A stretch of 64,000 bases of DNA from Branchinecta lynchi. Taxonomy: Eukaryota; Arthropoda; Branchiopoda; Anostraca; Branchinectidae. Of the stretch, positions 39,301-51,300 are shown in pieces. Made by a program: the position numbers and the translations under genes. The notes under the pieces are model-generated. The model ran no database searches, was not told where the DNA came from, and saw nothing but the letters and a program-made list of their open reading frames with translations. Each line of letters opens with the position of its first letter. Within the stretch, counting starts at the first letter, position 1. The DNA lies in the NCBI GenBank assembly GCA_023053575.1, contig JAKZAP010000019.1:248001-312000 (forward strand), read 5' to 3'.

Positions 39301-42300
39301 AATTTATTGTAGCCTGATAACTGTAATGGTGGACATATTAAGTGCCAATTCGGCGCTACGAGTTGGATCAATAAAGCTACCTATCTACCTATGACAATAA
39401 AATCATGGTAAACTACTTACACTGCACCTCCGGTGGTTTTCCAGTAGATGTCAGTACCGGCACATGCCTCACATCCACCTCCGAATATCCACCCGAGTGT
39501 CCGCTTGACCCCCAATCATCCACACTTCCCTCTTCGCTATGAGAGAGGCTTCCCCCTCTTTCACTGGCGGCACCCATGCCCCTTGCATGGGAGTGGCGTA
39601 CTAACGCAGGGGGGTCTAGTGGTGCAACAGATTCTTGATCTATGTCTGTTAAAGACGATGGGCCTGCAGCTAATGAGAGATGCTGACCTGAAATACAAAA
39701 TCATTGCTGAAAACATTGCTGACAAGGTGACACTGCAATTACATAACAATAATGTATTTAAAGCCTTAGGGCCATACACAAACAACTAAATATAAAACTT
39801 CATAATAAATACTGTAATCAGACTACATCAAGTAAACTGCAGTCGCCGGATCAACGTTTATTTTAACACTATTCAATACGAATCTACAAACTGCACTAAT
39901 TGCACCTGGAGACGTGCTCTTCATGATATCAGGAAACAGTATCTCCCTATCCCCCAGCAAGTTGTTGATTTCAACCATAATGCTCATGACGTAACCGTCG
40001 CAAATCAGTTAAATTGCCACCTTGCCAAAAATTTCCAATCACTACCTCCGCTGGATGGAAATGAAACTACAGAAGTTTCGACAGAAGAAAGTAATGTTAA
40101 GCTTATTAGCGAAGATCAAGTTAGTTCTAAATTGAACAAGACCAAAGTTGTCGATGGGATCACAAAAATCTAATATTTGATTCAGGCAATCGGGTCTGGT
40201 CTTCGCCAGATCCAGTCTTCGCCAGGCTTATCATCAGAGAAAACCAAGTTCAGATATACTTTTATAAGCCATATCTATTTTGACGATACTGACGGAGAGT
40301 TCCTGCTTTACTTCTGCCTGGTTTCCGGTTTCGCCCCAATTCCGAACGAACTACTATTCCAGCAAAAAAAGAAATTCCGGGCGAACTAGTTGTTTGGCGA
40401 GAAAATGGTTTTCACGATCGTGTTCAGCATGTTTTTTTTACCCCTAAATAGAACATTTAATCAACTTCAAATGAAACTTTTACTTTTAACCAGCTTTCCG
40501 TTTTTTGCCAGATTCCGGACGAACTACTTGTTCGGCGAAAAAATGGTTTTCACCATCGTGTTCAGCATGTCCCCTTACCACTAAATCGACCATTTAATCA
40601 ACTTCAAATAAAACTTTTACTTTTAACCAACTTTCCGGTTTTGCCGGATTCCGGACGAACTACTTGTCCAGCAAGAACTTTTTTCACTTTTCAGTATCGT
40701 GCTCAGCATGCCTTCTTAACCCATAATCGACTATCACATTAGCTGTTTAAAAATATTTTGTTTGTCCCTTAATTTGAACCCCCACCCCTAAATGTAGAGC
40801 TACAGGGCCCATCTACGAACTCGACCTTACCCTTGACCCAAAGAATCGTCACACCAAGTTTCATCAAAATTTCTCATTCCCTTCGAGAGTTACCGTGCTC
40901 ACAGACGGACGCACGGACGGACAGACAGACAACTTTTTGCGATGTTATAGGTACTAGCGACACTAGCTCCGCTAACGGACACGAACATCCGTACTAAAAT
41001 TCGACCAATCGTCAACGAGCGCTGGCTCTGATCCATAGCAGAATACGAACAGTTCGCTGCAGCTTCTTTCGCGAAACGAGATGTGCGGCGCTGCGACGGA
41101 GGCCCATTTTTTATGCATGGGAAGGATAGGTCTTCGCATTACTCTCTAGAGTTATTTCGCTCTAGCCTGCCCTTTTGAGAAATGAGCAGTCAAGCCACTC
41201 TGGTGAGTTTACAGCTATCCATGTCGAGAACTCAAACCAGGAACTCAGGAGGAGCCGGAGAAAAGGAGTAGGTTTACACCACCACTAAAATCGAAACCTA
41301 CCAAGCCATAATTCCTTCGGCTACTCTCTACGCCTGGTCATTAGCAAGAGCGATACAAATCTTAGGAGATTAGCTAGGAGATTTCCAGTATGTACATATT
41401 TAATTTATGACCCTCCAAATGCACAGGGGGGAGTAGAGTAAAATGAAAAAACGAAAAACGACACAAGTAAAACCAACATAAAGCACGACAATTTAAACTG
41501 AATTACTAACTGGTCCAAAACTAAATGGAATAATTTACGTTTAAGACATGAACGAGGGAGATGCGTTAAAAATTTACTGTGATCACAGCAGGACGTCTTC
41601 AAAATTTTAATGTTTTATTTCCGCAGAATGCGGTACACGCCAGAATAGTATCCGACAAAGTAGGACGTCTTCAAAATTTTAGTGTCAAGACGCACCAGAA
41701 TAGTAGCACCAGACGCACCAGAACAGTAGGCGTACAGGATGTAGGGCGCGCAAAATGCATTATAAATCAGTCAAGTTCAAGTTTTTGGGATCCCAAAACG
41801 TAAGTGGAGGGATATCTATGACATCGCAAAAGTTGTCCGTCTGTCCGTCCGTCCGTCCGTCTGTAAGCACGATAACTCTCGAAGGGAATGAGATATTTTG
41901 ATGAAACTTGGTGTGAGGGTTCGTTGGGTCGTCGGACCAGTCAAGTTCGTAGATGGGCTTTGTAGCTCTACATTTAGGGGTGGGGGCGGGGATTCAAATT
42001 AAGGGACAAACAAAATATTTTGAAACAGCTAATGTGATAGTCGATTATGGGGTAAGAAGACATGCTGAACCCGATGGTGAAAACTATTTTGTCATCGGAC
42101 AAGTAGTTCGCCCGGAATCCAGCCAAAACCAGAAAGTTTGTTGAAAGTAAAAGTTTTATTTGAAGTTGATTAGATGTTCGATTTAGGGGTAGAAAGACAT
42201 GCTGAAGACGATGGTGAAAATTATTTTCTCGACGGACAAGCATTTCGCCCGGAGTCCGGCCCAAACCGGAAAGTTTGTTGAAAGTAAAAGTTTTATTTGA

Positions 42301-45300
42301 AATTGATTAGACATTCGATTTAGGTGTAGGAAGACATGCTGAAGACGATGGTGAAAACTATTTTCTCGACGGACAAGTATTTCGCCCGGAATCCGGCCCA
42401 AACCGGAAAGTTTGTTGAAAGGAAAAGTTTTATTTGAAGTTGATTCGATGTTCGATTTAGAGGTAGGAAGACATGCTGAAGACGATGGTGAAAACTATTT
42501 TCTCGACGGACAAGTATTTCGACCGGAATCCGGCCCAAACCGGAAAGTTTGTCAAAATTAAAAGTTTTATTTAGAGTTGATTAGATGTTCGATTTAGGGC
42601 AAGAAGACGTGCTGAACACTTATGTGAAAACAATTTTCTACCCGGACATGTAGTTCGTCCGGAATCCGGCCAAAACCGGGAATCTGTTGGAAGTCAAAGT
42701 TTTATTTCTAGTTGATTAGATAAGCGATTTAGGGGTGAGAAGAGATGCTGAGTCCCTGTATGACAATTATATTTTACCCGGACATATAGTTCGACCGGAA
42801 TCCGGCTGGAATCGGAAAATTTGTTATAAGCTAAATTTCTATTTGAAGTTGATTAGATGTTTATTACTGGGGAAAGAAGATACCCTGATTTCGTCTTTGA
42901 GCTTTCTTTTTTCACCGGACAAGTAGTTCTGGAGTTTGGCCGGAACCGGGAAATTGGCAGAAGTGGCAGGAAGTTTTCGTCAAAACAAATATGACTTAAA
43001 GGGGTAAACACACATGCTGAATCCAAATCTGAACTTGGTTTTCTCAGGTGATTAGCTATTTGGCGTCAATCTGTTTCTGAAGTTTAATAGTAAAAATGTC
43101 CAAGGAGTCTGGCGAAGACTGGATCTGGCTAAGACAAGACCCAGTTGTCTGGATCAGATATTGAATTTTTGGGATCCCATCGAAACCTTTGGTCTTGTTT
43201 AATTTGTGACACTAAACTACAAATACAGTAACAAGCACTGTGAAAAATTCGTACATTCAATGCTTGTTAATAATTATACCTTAACTAAACTAACTTGGTA
43301 CCCTATAAATCTATTATAAATCTAACCTAACCTAATCTAATCTAATATGATCTGACCTATATAATATAACCTGCTATCTGCCAGATACCCCCCCCCCCCC
43401 TCCCTCTTCTAAATAAAGACAAACCATTTGACATGAGTAAGCGAGATTGCGTACAACAAAAAACAAGTAAGTGATGTCCCTAGATTGATCTGGCTACCAC
43501 AAAAAAATGGCTACCATTTTATTTCTTCCAGACTGGCCTAGCCCCCCCCCCCCCCTCCCGGCAAGCTGCACTACCGAAAAGAAGCCTCACCTATCAGTGC
43601 CTGTGCCAGCTGCCCCTTCAAGGCAGGGTGCTTACTGCCAAGTAACTGCACCAACTGATCCGCAGTAAGGTTGGACTTGTCATCTAGCACCAACACTTCA
43701 TCCTGAGAAGCTGGGGGGAGAAGGGTATCGCTGAGGGGGGAAGAGCCATGTTGGGTATTTGGCACCTCTTGCCTCCATTCAACATGGTTGTCCCGTTGTG
43801 GCGAGTAGTTGTTGTTGTTGCCTACGAGATCAAGGTTATGAGAAAGCTCGTCAATTTCAACTCAACAAGCTCATTGAAGTAGGCCTATCCGAAGACGTGT
43901 TATGCTAGGCATCCGAGCTAAAAAATAAACAAAAATATAACGAACGGCCAATAAAGCTCCATATCCTTGTAAACCTTCGCGAACAAAGGTATGGTGCTTA
44001 CGTGGATACATACGAGTTAACCAAACGGTGCCTTAATCCTCAGTTGCGCAACACGCCATCAGAACACCCGAGTAGGGTGCCAAACCATTTAGTGGTGTAT
44101 ACCCTGTCGTTTTTCTGACCGACCACTGTCTGTTGCATGAAATCCCTGATGTATTCTAAGTAACTACGGCCTTTTTCTGATAATAGAATCACTGGTAGTC
44201 ACTTGGTTGCTGATCCGAGTCAGATTGTAATGTCGCTACCAAGTTGGTTCATTGGTTTTACACATGACTATTTACTGGTTAAGGCCTAGTGGTGTTCATA
44301 AATTTGGTTATCTGCTGATTTTGTATTGGGGCAAAGCTGGAGAGTCCATGCTTGTTGTGTGTGATGCTACAGCTGGTTCTGGAGAGCACTAAACAAGTTT
44401 TCAGACGAAATCCTAAACATGTTGTATTTTCAGAAATCCCAGGACTTGTTAAGGTCAAAGGTAAGAAAAAAAAATCGCTCCAAGGGTAGGCTACGGTAAG
44501 TAACTGGTTTGGTACTCTACACCAAAACAGCTTATCGAATAAGTCAGCAAAGAATCCTTCCGCATCAGATACATCAACGACTGGAGCCAAATTCAGAAGA
44601 AAATACATGCCAAGTAAATTGAGACTTTCAAAAGCAGACTATTCAAGGCTAGTGGAAGGGAACTGGTCCAGTAGGATGAAAGGGCACTGTCCTGAAGCAT
44701 ACTTCTACTGTACTCTCACAAACACTTGTCTTCCAGCCCGCTGACCACTTACTGACCACTTGACAGGCGCGTTGAATAGTTCCTGCTGCATCCTAGACTG
44801 AAGGAATCCGATATAGTCCGAGAATTCAAGGATAGATGCTATATGATAGAGCGGCCTCCGAGGGGTTCCCAAGTATCGAACATGTGTTGGATACTCGAGG
44901 GGTTCCGGAATGTGTTGTGTCAATCTCAGATTTCGCGGTAACAAGCGCGCAAGAGCTCAGACGTGGAGTATGAAAATAAAATGTTTATCACATCTTATAC
45001 ACAAACAGTGTTAGAACCAAGACATTTCACATCACCAATAGCCAAAAATGTTGAAATAACATAATTTGAAATCATCCCAGTTTAAAAGCTTTAATGTAAA
45101 CAAACCACATTTAGAAATCCAAAGACCCAGTCGCGACCAATCAAATTACATATCTAGACCTAAATATTCTCGACTATACCAAACTTACAGTTTGATTCCA
45201 GCCAAGGGTCAAAAACTTTACTCATGGGCAAATTGGGGGGGGGGGCGGGTCAAATCCACATTGGTATTCCCAACCCGATGATCCAAGAGCACAAAGGAGT

Positions 45301-48300
45301 TTCATCGCTATCTCCAGTTTTTGTCAAGTTAAAAACATAAGAAATGAGCAATCTAGGCCCAATTGCCCCTGAACCAAGTGAGGGTATGGTTTCAGGACCA
45401 CAAAAAGCAAAAAGATATCCAAATGCTGACAAACCTACAAAGTTTCAACTTGATACCTGTTGATTCAAGTCACGGGTACTTTACTCCTGGGCAATCTGGG
45501 CCTAGTTCCCCTTGAACGGGGGGGGGGGGGAGTGAAACTTTGAAATTAACTTCCCAGTCCTGGGATCTAGTAGTACAAGGAACTTCATCGTCCTATGTCC
45601 AGGTCTGGTCAAGTTATGAACATTATTCACTTGGCAGTCTGGTCCCATTTGCCCCTGAACCGAGTGGGTGTGGGGAGTCGGACCCCCCAAAGGCACAACT
45701 AGACCCCAATACCCCAATACTTTGAACTTGATACTTGCACTGGTTCACGAGTTATGAGCTCTACAAAATACGGTGAAAACCTGAAACGGAAAGCCCAAAG
45801 CTGCTACAGCGCTCGCAACAGTGGACTGTTCCAAGGAACACTCCACTAAAACCTCTTTCGGTATCTCAATGTGCAGTTTGTCGCATCCGAAACAGAGACC
45901 TCTGGACGCAACCTTGTGGACTGAAACATGATCAAATTTACAGTGATTCTTATTGCACTGGTTAAACAAGGCCAAACCTACAGACATGCAAGAATGTGCA
46001 CTGGTGGCGCTTACATTAGCCTTTCAAGAACTGACGACAAACTTCAGGTCGTGCGAACTTCTTTGGTTTACTCTGTTCAGGTGAGAACCTGCACGAAGTA
46101 CCGTTTCTACAGTTTCCGCTTTCAGAAAACTTACACGGATCAGTACAAGTAGCCTACTGCAATCAGGGTTGCCAGATCAAACACATTTTGAGAGTGACTT
46201 CTGGCCCAAAACAGATAGTGAATCGGGAGTGAAAATGTAGTTTACGAAAAAAACGTGAAATGGTCACTTTTGGTCGGAATCGCCTCTAGAAAAGCGAAGC
46301 ATCTTAATCTTGTTTTGACAAAAAACGTGAAATAGTCACTTCTTTTCGGAGTCCCTGCTGCAAACGGGACACATTTGGACATAATCTCAAATAGAGTGAT
46401 TTTTGTCCTACGTAGGACAAGAGTGAAAAAAAAAAAAAATAGAGTGACAATTCACACTATCGTGCGACATGTGGCAACCCTGACAGCAATCTCATTAACT
46501 TATGAAAGTAATCCTACCTGTTAAATTGATAGGGCCAGACGGGCTATATTGCTCCTTCAGGCTCTCTCCCATGAGATCATCCTCATTACCTGGGTTGTAT
46601 GGGTAGAATTCCGCATAATCCCCTTCCTGTGATTGGCCCTGCATAATTTTATTCTCCAATCGGAACTCAGCTCCTTTTTCAAGCCGAGCTTCCTCCAGAC
46701 CAGTTACTTCTGCTGCCTTAAGCAGACCATTTATGCCAGTGTAGCAGTCGGAACCAGGGCTGGAACTGTGGTCTAAGTGGTCTCTTGGTACGTCGTAACT
46801 TTCTTTCCTAACTGACAGCTCATTCATAACCGAGTCCCAATGGTCTCCCTGGAAGCAAAGATAAGAGTAAGAAAATTACTCAATGGACTGCATCACCAGT
46901 ACCAGCTCTCTTTGGAAATGCTCTTTCAGAAAGACAGAGCTCTCCTTCTTACGCATTTTCTGTTCAGCGTTGCCAGGTATTTATGTTTAGGCGTTTCCAT
47001 TCGAGTCGTTCAGAACAGAATCTTAGCCTTTTGGATTAACACAAACAATATTCACAAACTGTCCACATAATTCATCACGAACTCACCATGGAAAGTTCCA
47101 CCAACACCTTTTACTCTGAACAAAATTATTATGAAATAGTTTTCGTGGTCACCCTATTTTACCAGTATTATGGGGCATGATTGAATATCGCAGAAATTCC
47201 GTCGACACCAAAAATCATCCTCTCATTCCCTCAATATGCTGGTGAGGGGTGGGGTTTTCGAAGCGTATAATTCCAAAGGAATGATAATATAAAAGGCAGA
47301 ACTAGCATGAGAGGTTTAATTAAAAAAGAATCTTTATTTGAACAGTTACTTGAATGTGAACAGTGCAGTTTTGGGCTAAACGGTAGAATAAAAATCCTAA
47401 ATACCTTTTCAGGTGTTTTCGGAGGCCCTTAATTAGCTACTTGGCTAACTGGTAGTTTAGTCACAGCAAGTGCAGGAAAATAGCAATGTTCAAAGTCAAC
47501 AAACATTCAAATATGCATACCTCTACTGTACCTACACGATATTCACTAAGACATGATAGTCCCACAAACCACTATTTTAGTTAATAACATGTGCCTACCT
47601 GTGTTGTATCATTCCAGCTTTCCATTTTCGGCCTTTCGCTTGACCAGTGCTGCTCCCTATCAACGAGGATTTCGGAGTCAAGTCTTTGTGTATGAGCAAC
47701 TCTAGCTTGCAGCTCATCACGTAAAATATGACACGTTTCAAAATACTGTGACCACTGTTCGATCCGGATCTCGCAGGATTTACAGATTCTTTTTGGGAGT
47801 GGGTCATCCAGCTTAACCTAAAAATGAACATGAATCAATTGCTCAAGGCAAATCAATGGTAAACCATTCTGTCCAATGTAAAGGAGTTTGTCACAAGCAC
47901 TGGGAGAATCAGTAAACACAAGTATTTTTTTTTTATTCAAGTTGACTAATCTGCAAATTACAATTGCATAGGAAAATAAGGCTAAAATGACTGACTATAT
48001 GCCTGTATTGATCTTTTTTTTCTTTCCATCCTTATTTTCCTATGAAACAAAAAAAGTTCCTATTTAAAAGATGAACAAATGCAAATGACCACTGTTTCAG
48101 CTTAAGTCAATGATGGAAATTATTTCCTTTCACAAGTCCACCCTACTCATCACTCTTTATGGCGACTGACAGATTTAGTTCATAACTTCTATTGATAGTG
48201 TTGAACTAAACCTTCCGTGAGGAAACTTCTGTGTTTGAATCTGGAAATTGGATTAATTTATAACTTGTGCGTTGATGTTCTTATAGTTTGTAGTGAAATA

Positions 48301-51300
48301 AAATGTCTGCCATTTGGCCTCGAGCCTTCTCTCTGCCAAATTGGCCCTCTGTGTTGCATTTAGTTTGAAATAAACAGAGCTTGAACTTGAACCTTAACTT
48401 GAAACACAACCTGTGGACCAAAGACCAGAATAAAACGCACTAAAACACACTTCTGGATATGTGGGTAGGGAGATAAAGAGTATTTGTGGTGGACTGAAAA
48501 TAATTACCCAAGGAACATACATCTATTACCCAAACAAGCTTATCATGACAATCTATAAAATTGAGCTCAAGCACTCCCAGTGTTGTGAAGAACTTCGAGT
48601 ACAAAAGAATTACAAAATCAAAGTATTCAGGTTCAACGGTTTTGCAATTCATTTCCTTTGCATAACAAGGACTAATACTTGTGGCTGTTCACAGAATTTC
48701 TGCCGGAGTAAACTATTTTTGGCAGCAAGCAAAATGATGAAGATTAATATATCTAATTTATCCGAATATTTATCCGGCACCGTCTACATCAGCCATCAGC
48801 TGATGTAGAGGGTGCCAAGAATACTCAGTATCTTGAAGAGATGAATTCCAAACTGAGTCTCCTGCCTCAGTTATCCATTGGTTTGGAGAGTTTGCAAGGA
48901 CAGTTTCAAGACGTTACAAATAAGGTCTTAGGTATCCAGACGCAGTCAGAAGGCGTAGCCTATCTACTCAGCTGAAAATAAGAGCTGTAAGCGCATATGG
49001 CACTTGCATGGGTTGAGATGGTTTGTTTGACTAAAAGTACGTACCCCCCCCCCCCCCCCCAAGATAGTCGGATCGAGAAACGACTATTTCCAAGTTAGTC
49101 TTGTCACTAAATTTCACTCGAATCTGATCAGCCATTCCAAAGTTGCGCATGACTCAATATTCCGGTTTCCCCCTCCCTCCACTCCCCCACGATTATCAGT
49201 CGAAAATTTGTTATTTCTAAGTCAGTTTGATCGGGTCCCTGCTATGCCTGCCAAGTTCTGTTGTCAAATTACCAAGACTGCCATCACCGGAATTCCAGGA
49301 AACCCCCCTTCCCCTACCCCCACTCCCAAGTGTCCGGATCCAGTCCAACTGTGTAAATGATTTATCTAGAGCAGATGCCTGTTCTTACCAGCAACTTTCA
49401 CTCCGATCCCTCCATTATAACCATTTCTCGCTTCTAACCGGTCCCCCCCCCCAACTTCCCAATAGCTGTCAAATTCAGTCCAGACTTCAAACTGCGGGAT
49501 CATCAGAGATGTATCATCTATTCAGTTATTTAGTTTAATTCCAATCCAATCACCCGTTCGAAAGTTACACGCTACTCAATTTTCCGGACTTCCCCGCCTT
49601 CCACTGCCCCCCCCCCCCCCTCCCAGATGGTCGGATCGGGAAACTGATTATTTCCAAGTTAGTTTGGTCGGGTCCCTGATATGCCTGCCAAGTTTCATCG
49701 TCCTAGCACATCTCTTAGTACCTTAACTCGAAAAAGTGTGACAAACTACCCTCAATTTTCCAGTTTCCCAAGGTGGAAAAAACAAGATGAAGCATGAGTG
49801 AATATGCAAAATGAAATAGTAAGCCTGCGGAGCAGCTTATTCGATTCAGAACAACGAGCAGACGTGCTCAAAATCGGATCAACGCGAGGAAATATAGTTC
49901 TGTTCAACTTCCCGCAGAGAAATTCCTCTCAAGTCGGAGGAGTCATTGCTTATGGATTGGTGCCTTCCCATCTCTGGAGCTGAGTAGTCTGGATGTTCAG
50001 GATGTAGTAAAGCTGACATCGGGCCCAGTAATAGTGAAATGCACTTGTACGGACATACGTGATGCTATCCTTCGCAAATCGGGCCCAGTAATAGTGAAAT
50101 TCACTTGTACGAACATACGTGATGCTATCATTCGCAACAGTGAACAAACACGTCGTCAGGGGTGTCCGGCCCAGTAACAGTGAAATTCACTTGTACGGAC
50201 ATATGTGATGCTATCATTCGCAAATCGGGCCCAGTAATAGTGGAATTCACTTGTACGGACATATGTGATGCTATCATTCGCAAATCGGGCCCGGTAATAG
50301 TGAAATTCACTTGTACGGACATATGTGACGCTATCATTCGCAACAGTGAACAAATACGCCGTCAGGGGGTGTCCCTAGCCCCGGAACTGCACCCTAGACC
50401 AGCAGAAAGCCCGAAAGCGTTTAAAAGTAGTCCTGGAAAAGGTAGTCCTGCAAAGTATCCGGATCCAGTCAAACTGTGTAAGCGATTTATCTAGGCAGAT
50501 GCTTGTTCTTCCCAGCAAGTTTCACTCCATTCCCTCCATTATAACCGTTTCTCGAGATTTTCGGTCTCCCCCACATAGCTGTTAAGTCTGGTCCGGACTT
50601 CAAATGGGATATCAGACATATGTCATCGGTCTGTCTGATATTTTCGATAAACGGGATCTATCCAGAATAAGGACAGATTATTTCCGTTACTGTAAGGTCC
50701 TTCTGTATGTGCCCCGGTCCCATAGAAATTCTAAGATCATTAAATCTTATGGGAAATCTAGTCTAAGTCTGTTGCCGCCAGAGGCGTCACGACTGGGGGG
50801 GGGGGGGGGCGCCCCCCCCCCCCAAAGCCGTCTGCCAGTCGGTAAAAAATACAGAGTCGGCGCGGAGTGCCGCGATTTTTCGTCAAAACAGTTGATTTTT
50901 TTTTCATGAAAACGGTCAGTTTTTCTGAAAACTGGTCGATTTTTCGTCAAAATAGTCGGTTTTTCTGAAAATCAGTGGATTTTGAGGAAAATCAGTCGAT
51001 TTTTTTCAAAAATGTAATTTTTATTGTTGAAAACAGTCTTTTTTCTGCAGAAAAAGTCGGTAAAAATTACCAGCCAGTCTGTAAATGCCTCGTCCCCCCC
51101 CCCCCCCCCCCCAAACAATTTGGCTAGTAACGCCTCTGGTCGCCGCATCACTGACTGATTAGACTTTTTTTTATTGATAGCTGGAGGCCGATTGTATTTT
51201 TCGGATGTTATTCTCCTGTTATCTTTTGTTCTTTTCTTTTTTTCATTTATCTCTACTCCACTCTCTTTTGTTGTAAAACATTTTGTGGGTTCTAAATATA

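Noticed and set aside
41953..42538. Several similar 60-96 codon frames on both strands
   Set aside because: They recur with the ~138-bp satellite period of family A and carry no domain; repeat shadows.
49950..50353. Minus-strand frames with repeated YVRTSEFHYYWARF words
   Set aside because: They are antisense to the 60-bp LINE ORF1 repeat; the sense frame joins smoothly to the known end of the ORF1 domain.
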